Assembly: GCA_013399115.1 (NCBI GenBank)
Contig: VXAA01003936.1
Span: 65,475-129,474, forward strand
Length of the DNA stretch: 64,000 bases
Direction of reading: 5' to 3'
Source: Anseranas semipalmata
Lineage: Eukaryota; Chordata; Aves; Anseriformes; Anseranatidae
The position numbers were made by a program, and so were the translations under genes. Below are positions 32,511 through 44,340 of the stretch, piece after piece (the first letter of the stretch is position 1; every line of letters starts with the position of its first letter). The notes beneath the pieces are model-generated. The model had not been told where the DNA came from. It searched no databases and saw only the letters and a program-made list of their open reading frames with translations.

Positions 32511-33262
32511 GTTTTCAGTATAAGTAAAAAACATATTTTTCCTGAAGTGAGAACTGAGGCCAAGAAATGACACAGAAAGATGAATCAGTGAGATCTTATG
32601 ATTTTAGAATTTTTTTTAGTGATTTGTCTGTTCCTTAAAGTAATCTTGTGATTAAACGCTATCGGTGACTTTATTCCTCAGAAACTGAAAGCCTGCTGAA
32701 TTCCAATCCACATAAAAATCAACATTGCCAATACCCCAGACACCAGACTAATAACCTCCCTCCTCCATCACCCTTTGGGCTAAATGAAATGTATTAGGCA
32801 TCTTAATTAAGTAGAGGCAGACAACTTGGAAAGCATATAGAAAATGACCTAAGCCACAATTATCTCACCAGGTCTGGCTTCTATGGGGATTTTCTTACAC
32901 TCTTGATTATGCTGCATACATTACTGTACCCCTGCAAAGCACCTCAGAGACTGACAAGAATACACAAGCACACACACGACTGCACTGTCCTTGTCCCTCT
33001 GGTCTTACCGCTGATCTGCATCCCTGGTACGCCTGGAACTATGCTGGTGTGTATCCCAAGCACAGTGGGGCCCTCTTGACTGCTGTGCATAAATATATCG
33101 AATTGCTGTCCTCCGTCTCATTTATGTGATCTCCAGGGAGCATTATTGGTGCTTGCCTTGGAGAGGACAGAAAAGAGAAAGCTTACCCTGCCAGCCCTCG
33201 CTCAAGGGTCAGGTACAGCTGCAACCTCTGCACTTAGAGGAGGACAACACCCAGCACCCCCG

Positions 33263-33285
33263 GAAGGAGGGAGGGAGGGAGGGAG
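33263..33285. repeat. (GGAG)n microsatellite
   Basis: About five GGAG/GGGA units inside a purine-rich patch. Confidence 0.9.
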
Positions 33286-33410
33286 AGGTGTGGCTGTGAT
33301 GCTCATGGAGAGAAAGGAGGTGAGAGCAGGGCATCGCAGACACAGTTCTCAGAGAGAAAGGGTTATGCGTATGTGGTCCTAGAAGACATTTTATTTGCTT
33401 TTGCTCTTTT

Positions 33411-33464
33411 AAGAAAAAAAAAAAAAGAAAAGAAAAGAAAAAGAAAAAATAAATCAAAATAAAC
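33411..33464. repeat. A-rich (AAAAG)n-like run
   Basis: An A13 run followed by AAAAG units and an AAAT-rich end. It does not follow a recognised retrotransposon. Confidence 0.85.
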
Positions 33465-36129
33465 ATTCCAGCTTCTATGGGTTCACTGAAAAACAGCCCA
33501 GCTATAATAACAACAAATCATACACAGTGCATAGCTCATTTTTCCTTCTGTAGGTTAACCAGAGAAGGTCACAGCAATCATGTTTAATAAAAGAAGTCTT
33601 GCCTTATTTTCTGGCACTGCCCCTGAGCAATTGGCCTGCAAGTGTTGCTTCCAAAATCATTCTCCGGTTATTTTGTCTCTCTTCTGCTCATCATTTGTTG
33701 AGGCACTTGCAGCCAAGTAGATTATTTCTCTTAAAAAAAAAAAAAAAAAGATTATATTAATTTAGCTCAGATTTCAACCAACACACATTGTAAGTCTCTG
33801 CAGATTGTATATTAGCATGGGAATTTTGAATACACAGTAATTGAAATATATTACATTCAAATAAAGTCTCAGGAGGGCAGCTTCAAATGATGGTTTAATT
33901 CTCCTGCATTTTTAAAAGTCTGTGCATGTCGTGCAAACGTCAGTAAGAGACTCTCCCTACACTGATGAACTGGTTCACTGTTTTCTCCTAATGGCACCTT
34001 GTATTTTTTCTTTGACATCTACCTCCGAGTATTTGGCTTGATTATCAGCAGATACTTTGAGCAGTTTGTGTTGTGAAGTTTGTCAATATTTCACGCCATG
34101 CCACTTCTTGGTAACTGCCGAGCCACGCTAAATCCATCATCTGAGAGCAACCGTGCTCGCCACACGCCTTGCACAGCCACCGGTGCTCCTGCAGCTCTGC
34201 CTGGGGGATGGCCCCACTGGTCCCTTCTCAGGGGGGGCAGCAGGCTCTGCAGACACCCTGCTTTGTCTTCCAGACACTGCAGCTTTGAGGTCCCCTTCAC
34301 CAGGACTGCCTGCAGCCCTTGCAGTGAGCTAGCAAGTGCCACCAAGCCCACAGAGCCTTGTTAGTGCCCACAGAGGGTGATTCATGCAGACGCAGCTGTC
34401 ACTGCCGCCTACCTCGGGAACGGAGAGACATGGTGATGGAAAGCAAGCCTGCAGCTTGTCCTAGAAGCAGAGCCCCGAGGGAGTGGGCAGCCGTGCCTGT
34501 GATGCGCCACCTCCACGGGCTCTCTGGGAGACAGCCCGGCCACCCATGAGCCCCAGACATAAGTGACACCACCCTTGGGGCCATCTGGTCATCGTTGGGG
34601 TGAGAAGCTGGCCACAGAGACATCATCACCTGGTTGTGGAAGGGAACCACGCAGACATTCCCCAAAACAGTGGTTTCCTACTAACAGCTGCCCTGCTGGG
34701 AACCACCCTGCTGATGAGCTGAAGGACAGAAACCTGGGGCCTTACACCTTCCCCTCAACCCAGACCCACCTACCAGCTCCGGTTCTGCAGAGAGCCAGCA
34801 ACCTTCTGCCTGTCCGTGCCCTGGCATCCCCAGCATTTCTCCAGACTAAAGCAACCTGCAGACTGGTGAACTTCTGCTTCTCCTCCCCCAGGCCCACTTA
34901 CCTGTCTAGCAATTAAAAACAGAAGTAAACAAAATTGTTAGTCTGTCTTCAAGCCAGCTGGGTGCAGCTGAGCTGTGGGTGCCAGGTTCTTCCTTGGAGC
35001 CTCTGGGGACACGATCTGAAAAGCAGAAGACAATCCCTGATGTGTCTGTGCCTGCATTTCTCCACCCCAAGGCTGTCCAGATGCCATGGACAACCCCCTC
35101 ACTTGGCAGGTTATTGTGGGAACCATGCAAACAAGTCAACATATGCCACTGCGGTGCCTTTGGGTCTGCACTGAAGGAGCGGCAGCGTTGGCAACAAAGC
35201 TGTTTTATGTACCTATCCCTCTGAAATCACAGCACTTTCTGCAAGATGACAAGCAAAGCGATAGAGCCCAAACTGCTTAAGGTTTCTGAGAAAGAATTTG
35301 AATATTCACACAGGCAATTACCCCAGGTCTTAGAAGGGAATGGGGTATTGCAGCTAATTAATTTTTAGTGCCATAAAGCACAGTTACTCTGCTCCAAACC
35401 ACAACAGGACAGCTGAAATCACCACCTCCTACAACTCTAACTTCTTAGTGATAGTCTGAAGTGAAAATGCTAATAATGCTTGGGTATATATTTTCCCAGG
35501 TGTGCTAGCCAACAGATTTTTTTACTAGACAGTGGTTTTAGAAAGTAGGGGGGGATCTTTCTGGATAGCTGGGAATAGAAAATAACTTTGAACTGATTAA
35601 TCTGAATTTTGGGAGATTTATGAACACAAGTAGTTTTATGTGTAATAGTTTCACTGATTCCAAAAGAACAAGTTTTGACAAAGCAAGGAAAGTTACTTAA
35701 CACTTTTAAGAACGAAAGGGCTTGTCTGTGAAAAAGGCTGAGAATATCTGTACTGTAAAGATATAAAAACTATATACATATACGACGCTAAGTTTGTGCT
35801 CTAAGCAAAGGGGGAAGGTCTTCATGATCAACTGGATCATATGGGGAACAAGGGCAGAGGCTACTTAGAGTAAAAGAACGACACAATCAACAGAGCAGGC
35901 CATTTCTTGTTGGTTAAGTATTATTGGGAAGAAGTAAGCATTGCCAAACATCAAGCTGAATTAGAAAGTGAAGAGCAAAATAAGAAAAACATGACAAAAG
36001 ACTCTTGAGCAAAGGGGGCTGCTTGCAATCACTGCAGGGTAAAGATTAGAGATTACTAGGTATAGCCCCCGAAACTAACACCCCTTTACAAACCCGTGCA
36101 GAGACATTATCTGGAATACAGCGTACGAT

Positions 36130-36400
36130 TCCCATAGATCATCTTCAGAGAACATCTGAAGTGGAACAAATACAGAGTATAAATGTCAGGGAGAGAAAAG
36201 AGCTATTCTAAATGGGAAATTGATTGCGGATGAGTCTTGGCTGGAAATCAGAAGACGGCTTCTAGCTCTTAGGGGAGAGAGGCTCGGTAATAGGTTTTCA
36301 TGAAAGGTAACAAGAACAAGCAGGACAAGTCATTTAAAACCTGGCCACAGCAAAACATGAAGTCCTTTTCAGTTCCCAGACCTGACAATCTGTTTGGTCA
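36130..36400 (+). mobile_element. Ancient CR1/L2-like LINE fragment, sense
   Basis: The stretch centred on GCTGGAAATCAGAAGACGGC and the following TTCTAGCTCTTAGGGGAGAG matches the layout of the ORF2 end of old amniote LINEs (lysine/arginine-rich ...FRLEIRRRFL..RGER..). It is strongly diverged and I could not follow it to a 3' end, so the borders are rough. Confidence 0.5.
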
Positions 36401-39400
36401 GAGTGACACATTTGCGAGAGACTAGCAAAAAGATGAGTTTCTTATGGATCATGTTGGGTGTATTCAGGTTGGCCAGAAGTCAAAGTGCAATGTTCACAGC
36501 TCCTCCCAAACACTCAGTGTTTGCTCGCTGGCTCCTTGCTGGATTTATTAGGCATGGAAAGCATCACTGTAAAGACTGATCAGTGATGCTGTGCTGTGTA
36601 TTTCAGCAGAAACAGTAGTGTGGAACAGGAATGGCAATGCCAAGGTATGGGTGACGTAGAACAGGACAATCTGTCTGAGAAGATCTAAACAGCCATATGA
36701 AAATGGCATCCCTTGCCCAAGTTTCTCACGGAGATAGGGTAATTCTTTGTGCTGCTTTGGATTAGGTAGTTGAGATTCATGCCTCTAAACCTGGAGAAGT
36801 TTGAGAGAATTCTGTGGTCATTCATTTATTAACAGAGTTATCTTCACATGGGATGATCACTGCTTTATCAGAGCTCCCTGCAAAGACACATTGAGGACTT
36901 GAGGACAACAGAGGACCAACTCCTATAAATCTTCTCAAAATACTCCTGAAGGAGACATTGTTATAGAAAGCTGTTATATTTTTACTGCCTGAAAATCCAG
37001 AGCATGGGCTGCAACAGCCCAGATGTTATCATCAATGCAAATAAACTTACACAAACACGTTGTAAGAAGGTTCAGTTCCAATAAAAGAAACAGATGATAT
37101 TCTCTCGTAAACATTTTCACTCCATGTCAGATAGAACTACTGTGCTGATAAATTCTGCATTCACATATTCCAGTCCAGAGTGTAGAACACAAAAAATCTG
37201 GAAATCATGGAAGAGATGTAAGTGGAATCACTCACCATGCCCAGTATAACCCGATTACCAACTATTATAAGGATGGCCTCTTGAAACAACAAAAAACATT
37301 GTTGTGGTTTGATGAATTTCATAGCACAACTCTTCGCTGCAGTAATTTTTGAGTTCCTATTTTTCCAACATCCACGTATGCTAAGTACCAATTTTGCTAA
37401 ATTTTCTGCTCAAGTTTCCTGAATTGTCCCCAGTAGAGTATTTGCAATAGTGTGAAGTTGAAGCCATTTACTTTCTCCAACTGGTTATTTTGTTCACTGA
37501 CAAAGGAAATGCCTTGTACCTTTCCTTTGCATTACTTATTACCCATAAAACTGAGGAAGAAAGGAAAACGGCAATCAGTGCCTTGTCTCAGCACCTGGGC
37601 TGCATCCTGGATATTCCTGGTGCAAAGGCACTGCAGAACAGCCTGTCCCACTCGAAGGGTGCCTTGTGCTTCCTGTTCTACACGAGGCTGCCTAGCTCCT
37701 GGGCCATGGACTAGCTCCTTGGACTGTGTGGGCACCAGAGCCGGGAATGCAGTTGTCTTCTCCTGGGCCTGGGACAGCAGCTCTTGCTGCCGTCCTCGCT
37801 AAATGAGGCTCCACACAGATTAATACCACATGGCCCTGCAGGGCAAATCTGATCCTGATTAAGAGTAAATACTCAATTTCCCTTCTGTTAGATTAGCCTA
37901 AGCATATCAGGATATTTATTCTGACTTTATGCTTCATTCCATCTTCTTACGTGTTGTGGAAGGACGAGCAATGTCTTTTCTGGCCCACAGTTATAATGTC
38001 TGACTACAAAACCCATCCGGTGTGAAGTGTGCACATTTGCAAGGGTGGGTGGGTACTGTTTCTACACCTTGTGCCATACAGCTACATTACTAGGCCCTCT
38101 AAAACCAGATTACATCTCTTAGAACTGCTCTGCTACTCTAATGAATGTGGTATGGGACCCAAAATGAAGTACTGCTGCTCTTTAGGAAGAGTACTTCATT
38201 GTATAAAACCAAAACATAACAGTGAAGTCCTTCAGCCTTCAGCCTTATGTATCACAAGTTCCTTAAAAATCAGCCAGCTTTGGAAATAAAATCTTTAGTT
38301 GCTTTACATTAGAAAGAAAAAGCTCTTAAGGAAAAAAGTGGAAGCATATTTTTGCTTCATGAACAGTCTGGCAACATCAGCTGGTGCTCAGAAACCTCTT
38401 TCTAAAATGTTTAATGTGAATTCTTGGAGATATTGTTTTGCTTCTGTCACATATGCTCCATCCATAAGATTTCAGTCATTCTCATAGAAAACAGGAGGGT
38501 CTCCATGGTGACAAACTCCCGTGGTCTGAAAAAATGTGACATTTTCTCCATCTCCTAACGTTTTTATTTGATGATTTTTTTTTCCAAAGCTGAGTTTATA
38601 GTGAGAAACATGTAAAAGCACATTTTTTAATATTCAGTACAAACAAAATCTTCCCAAATGTGCAAAGAAATTATCTTCTCTTATGTACATCTGCAAAAAG
38701 TTATTAACATGTCCCCATGTAGTGAAAACTCTCTCGGATGGATTTGTTGACACAAACTGCTACAGACTTACCCACACGAGGACTACCAGAGCTGGAGAAG
38801 ACAATTTCCTTAGCCTTCCCTTATGAAAAATTAACACAGAAACGTCTCTCTCATATACCCTACCAAGCTGGAGTTTGCAGCATGTTATGTGTTTATATAG
38901 CCTTATTTTTGCTGTAAAATCATCATGTAAGGGCCAGTACGAAAAATACCCACTTCTGGTCTGCTGGTGGCCCCAAAAGGCTGTTGAACACACCAACACT
39001 ATGCTGTTGTCCTGCCAGCAGCTCCAGTGATGGAGTGTGTGAGCCATCCTTTCCACTGCTGCCGGTTCCTCTTCGCCTCCAAACACCCCTCCCTGCTGCT
39101 CCATGGGCCATAACCACGAGGGGGTATTTATGGCTGTCCCAACCACCATGTCCAGTGGGATATGTGGAAGCTCAGGAATAAACTCACACAACTGTATTAC
39201 TTCGCTGGGTGAAAGCACCCTTCCCGCTGGTGAATGATGGCAATACGGCTGCTCTGAGCAAACAGGGTGCTGGAGACCTCACGGCTCCTCACCAGGATGC
39301 CAGTAATGCCCAGACTGAGAACCCACCATGCCAAGGTCTGTAGAGCCACCGGAGGAAATGTCCTCCCATTCATTGCTGGTGATGAAATCTGAGCCACTCT

Positions 39401-40189
39401 CCCCAAATCACTGGAAATTGTAAAAGACAGAATATCCATTCAAGTGAGGGAGAAAAAATGCCCTCTCATACTTCACACAGGCTTGGAACTGATCTGTCTC
39501 AAAAATACCATAAACTGCAACTGTGCTTATTGCACAGATTCAACTCCCATTATATAGGCAGAGTAATTCTAACAGCCGCCCTGCTGTCAGTACGTCATGT
39601 AGTCTGTGTGAATGGAACAATTTGTGTGTTGATAGAGGAGGATGATATGATGCAAAATGTTTGGCAGAGAATCTCCAGTTGGATTTTGCTCTTCCAGTGT
39701 CTGTACTCACACCGATCCTGTTAAAAATACTCCAGGACTTTCAGAGTCCCTGCAGGACAGGAGCCAGCTGAGCTTATATAATTTCTTATTACTCCCAACA
39801 AGTCTAACAGCTAACCCGCTTATATTACAGCTTCTTGTAACTATTCCAGATCATGTTTTTCTGAGTAAATTGTTTTTTTTGTTTGTTTTAATTTGTTTTT
39901 AGTCTCTGTAATTATGACAGGGTTGCACAACCGGTTCCCTAAGAAAATGACCCCTAATTTTACACAGGCTCTATAACAAAATATTTATATTTATTCAATA
40001 GGGTAGCTCTTGATTCATAATGGATTCTTACTGAAGGGAATGGAAAAAAAAGCGGGTGATGTCAGTGAATTATAGGAATTATAGGATAGTTTTTTAAAAC
40101 TTCAGTTTTGGGGAAAAAAAATCTGGAATGAATAAACACTCTGTAAGCGTGAAAATGAGTAACAGATAAAATCCATTTGTCAAGGACAA
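36401..40189. other. Intergenic, no supported gene
   Basis: AT-rich sequence with no recognised repeat. The 116-codon and 74-codon frames at 37,452-37,802 overlap each other and match nothing I know. Confidence 0.5.
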
Positions 40190-40785
40190 TCTGTCAAATT
40201 AACCCACATCTCTTCTGGGTGATAGGCCTCATGAGTAGGGGGAGAGAAATAGAAGTTATGCATCTGGAATTTAGTAAGCTTTCGGCTGTCTTGCATGATG
40301 TTTTCGTTGGCAAAGTAGGGACACACGCAGCAAATGAAATTATGACTACAAGGTGCAAAACTAATTAGGTTGTGTACCAGACGGTGGTTGTCAAGGATTA
40401 ACTCATCAAATGAGTGTCTATATTGACTGGAGTACTTCAGCTGCCCGTCCTGAACTGGTCTATCGCTCGCTTTCGTTGCAGCAGCGCAGAGAGGCCTGCG
40501 GAACCTGCCCGAGGCAAAGCACCAGGAGCAGCAGCAGGCAGGCAGAGGCAGGTTAGCTGCCTGCACGCGTTCTGGAGAGCGGAGTGATGGTCTAAAACAA
40601 ATCAGCGAAATTTGCTGGGTACCCGTGCCGAGGTACAGAACTGGGGCCAGAAGTACCCCCTTCGGCAAATAGGGGTTGAGAGGAAAGCTGGCTCAATAGC
40701 AGTTCTTCTGGAAAGTATCTGAGGGTTATAGTGGATCCCAAGCTTCAGGTGCATCAACAACGTCCTGGTTTGGTGAAAACAGAGA
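40190..40785 (+). mobile_element. Degenerate CR1-type reverse transcriptase fragment, sense
   Basis: Broken frames still show the palm motif as EVMHLEFSKLSAVLHDVFVG (the LDFSKAFDTVPHD region), then a VVV-(N)-GLTHQ-like segment, and near the right end RVIVDPKLQVHQQ (the LGV.VDSKL region). The order fits one LINE ORF2. Several stops and indels are present, so the copy is old and inactive. The middle (40,460-40,660) is too diverged to assign. Confidence 0.6.
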
Positions 40786-43315
40786 AGTTTCATGCCGAGG
40801 TTTTAGATTGCAGGTTGCAGCTGTTGCAGAAAAAGCCTGATGAGTGCCTGCCAGATGTGGCATTAGCACTGCTGACCCTACCACCCCTGTGGCTGGGGAC
40901 GAGCTAGACCACCTCTTGGTAGCTCAGCTCACCTGTTTTTAATGGTTCTTTCCTCGGTGCTTCTGTTTTCAGCAATGAGCATTGATTGTATTAGTTCTTA
41001 TTTGCTCTCAGCAATAGCATAAGGAATTTAGAGTCCATCAGCCCTACAGCTGTCACTGACTTCAAGGGGAGTGATGGTGCACTGCCTTTGTCACCACTGC
41101 TAGTGGAGATCCTGTGCTCAATTCAGTGGTCTCAATGCAGGGTTCATAGGGTATGTGAGGTGTGTGGGGTCAGCAGAGTTTGCACGGCACATATGAGAGA
41201 TTGAAGTCCTTTTGCAGAAGCAGCTAGACACTAACTGGGCTGCTCTGGGCATCTCAAACTGCACTGCATGCCTATTTTTAGCCAGTGCAGCCTAGCAGGC
41301 ACCTCTGCTTGATCATTTGAATCACCCTCTAGACTATGTTAATGGTACCAAGTTTACCAAGTCAATAAAGACTCCTACAGTTGTCTACAGGAAGCAGTTG
41401 AATCCCATTTCAATTACTTTTCATAGAAGTTTTGTCAGACGTTAAATCCCAAAAGTCAAATACCAAACCATTAAAGAGAATAAGACTTTTGTCCTACCCT
41501 TCACAGGGAGCAAGCTGGAAGAAGCATTCGGGTCTTGAGTACAATGTTCCTTCATTGACTTCATTTTGTGGTTCTACTGCTATTGACAGATGGAAAATAT
41601 TAGCTTCTATTAAGTCTTTTCCCCCATTACCTCCAAGCACTATACTGACAGGGATAGGTAATCCTGCCTTTCTTCAGTCGCAGAAGCAGAGACACCAGGA
41701 TGTGCTCCCAGGTGCACGGAATATATGTGCAAAACTGAGAACAAGACCACAAGATTCGCAGCCTATCCACACATCAAGTCTTGCTGACCTGTGATACATT
41801 TTAACTGCAAGTTAAACTTTTTGCGGATCTAATTGAAATCTACATTAATATTCTGTGCACCAAAACCCAGCAGCAATAAATAAATAAAAGATACAGAAAG
41901 AGGAGAGGTTTTAACCCACTGCGTATGTATTCAAAGTATCACTTCTGTCTTCTACTTCTCCTCAGGGATTCCAGCTCACTTTACTCACTTTACTCACAAA
42001 ATGTTTGGGATCACATAATGTGAAACAGAAAAGCCTTGGTGCCTCCTTTCCCTCTTTCATTACATAAGGTTTGATCACATGGTGTGAATGTTTGACCCCC
42101 CAAAAGACCAGAATGAGGAAAGAAGAGACCAGCCTTACTGTCATACTTAAAGCATTCACGTTCATTATGATCATGGTGGGGCAAAAGTATAAAAATGGAG
42201 GCTTCCAGCCAAGCAAAATATATTAGAGAGTACTGAGAAATTATATGTCATGGGATGTATGATCCAGCAACACCCAGCTTTCTCATTTCCAAACGACAAT
42301 GAGATCTGAAAATTGCCCACTTTCACATCATTTACTGAGGGTTAACAAAAAGATCCATTCTCTCTCACACTGTGCTCCCTAGAGAATTTCTAATTCATGT
42401 GGTTTTGCTATGGCGGTCCTTTTCTGCTTTCAGAAATGTCCCTGGAAAAATGTCTGTTCTCCCCAGACGCCTGTTAGTTGTGCTCAGTTTACTACGAAAT
42501 GATTGTTTTTTCTTCTTAATGGCTTATCTTGCAAATCAAACAGAGATTGGCTCATCTATCAGAGCTCACGCTTTTTTGCACATTAACAACAGTGCAGAAG
42601 AAAGCTAAATTATGCCCACAGTTATTGCAGGCAGTCATGGTCTTCCAGATAATCTGAGAATAATGTCTCTGGAATCCCATTACCTTGAGTAGCAGAGATT
42701 AAACTGAACTAAGCTGCTATTTTCCACCAGTGATATAGAATAGAATCAAGCTCCTCCTCTAACATTTACTGAATTTGCGCAGCTAATACTTAGTATTAAA
42801 AACTTGCTATTACAGCCTGGTTGTAGGGTTTTGACAAAGAATGTATTTTCTTGACTACATTTACAGAGCATACGTGCATTCAAAAAGTGTTGTGTTGAGG
42901 GCAACAAAAGCAAAGTTCATCCACATCAAACTTAGGCAGTACAGAATTACTCAGTTTAAAAATGGTATATATAAGCCACCACCAAACAGATAAAAACTGA
43001 CCATGAACAAGGCCAGAAACTGGAACTCTAACAACCAGAACAATGAGGTCCTGGAACAGTTTTCTTCTAGAAATATCAGGTATTAAAGCCAGAGTAGCCC
43101 ACATGTAACGCTGCTCCTTCGAGAGGGCCACAAGAGCAGTGTGTCCCATTCTGCCCAGCAATGGACAACCTCTGGAGGTGACTCCAGATACAAAGGATGC
43201 TTCTGCACGCATCCGCAGCCACAGAAGAGACTGCAGGCTTCCCACCTCCCCACCACCTGCCTGTGCCTCCCAACTCACCTGGGCTCCTGGAACATTGTTA
43301 GAGCTGCTCATCGCT
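40786..43315. other. Intergenic, no supported gene
   Basis: No coding exon or repeat recognised. The sequence is AT-rich and otherwise unremarkable. Confidence 0.5.
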
Positions 43316-44340
43316 AAATCACAGAATCACAGAATCACAGAATTGTTCAGGTTGGAAGAGACCTCCAAGATCACCTAGTCCAACCTCTGACCTAACTCTA
43401 ACAAGGCCCACACTAAACCATATCTCTAAGCTCAACATCTAAACGTCTTTTAAAGACCTCCAGGGATGGTGACTCAACCACTTCCCTGGGCAGCCCATTC
43501 CAATGCCTAACTACCCTTTCGGTAAAGAAGTTCTTCCTAACATTCAACCTAAACCTCCCCTGACGCAACTTGAGCCCATTCCCCCTCGTCCTGTCACCAG
43601 GCACGTGGGAGAAGAGACCAATCCCTACCTCACTACAGCCTCCTTTAAGGTAGCTGTAGAGAGTGATAAGGTCACCCCTGAGCCTCCTCTTCTCCAGGCT
43701 GAACAACCCCAGCTCCCTCAGCCGTACCTCGTAAGACTTGTTCTCCAGACCCCTCACCAGCTTCGTTGCCCTTCTCTGGACTCTCTCGAGCACCTCCATG
43801 TCCTTCTTGTAGTGAGGGGCCCAAAACTGAACACAGTACTCGAGGTGCGGCCTCACCAGAGCCGAGTACAGGGGGACAATCACCTCCCTAGTCCTGCTGG
43901 CCACACTGTTCCTGATACAAGCCAGGATGCCGTTGGCCTTCTTGGCCACCTGAGCACACTGCTGGCTCATATTCAGCCGACTGTCAACCAGCACACCCAG
44001 GTCCTTCTCTGCCAGGCAGCTTTCCAGCCACTCATCCCCCAGCCTGTAGCTCTGCCTGGGGTTGTTGTGCCCCAGGTGCAGGACCCGGCACTTGGCCTTG
44101 TTAAACTCCATACAGTTGGCCTCAGCCCATCGGTCCAGCCTATCCAGATCCTCCTGCAGAGCCTTCCTACCCTCGAGCAGATCGACACACGCACCTAACT
44201 TGGTGTCGTCTGCAAACTTACTGAGGGTGCACTCGATCCCCTCGTCCAGATCATCTATAAAGATATTAAAGAGGACCGGCCCCAGTACTGAGCCCTGGGG
44301 GACGCCACTAGTGACCGGCCTCCAACTGGACTTGACTCTT
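43316..44340 (-). mobile_element. Young CR1 LINE, antisense, with an open ORF2 C-terminal half
   Basis: The plus strand begins with three reversed CR1 octamers (43,319-43,343). The minus strand keeps a single open frame of 317 codons (44,366-43,413), about 305 of them CR1. In order it shows [11 protein letters not shown], the catalytic FADD of the reverse transcriptase palm (in [10 protein letters not shown]), the [20 protein letters not shown] thumb segment, [59 protein letters not shown], and a [20 protein letters not shown] tail. The copy is 5' truncated just before [10 protein letters not shown]. The first eleven codons of the frame are flanking host DNA. No stop has accumulated, so insertion was recent. 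Confidence 0.95.

Larger units (their letters stand above)
32511..36129. other. Intergenic, no supported gene
   Basis: Contains a GGAG tract (33,263-33,285), an A/AAAAG-rich run (33,411-33,464) and an A17 run (33,733-33,749). A GC-richer patch near 34,100-35,200 gives overlapping frames on both strands with no family signal. Confidence 0.5.

Noticed and set aside
37452..37802. Overlapping 116- and 74-codon frames
   Set aside because: Different phases of the same stretch, no known relatives and no splice or poly(A) context to support either.
43319..43343. Three short direct repeats resembling the start of a CRISPR-like array
   Set aside because: They are the reversed terminal octamers of CR1, without spacers, in a vertebrate genome.
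43503..44198. 231-codon plus-strand frame
   Set aside because: It is the antisense shadow of the CR1 ORF2 on the minus strand.
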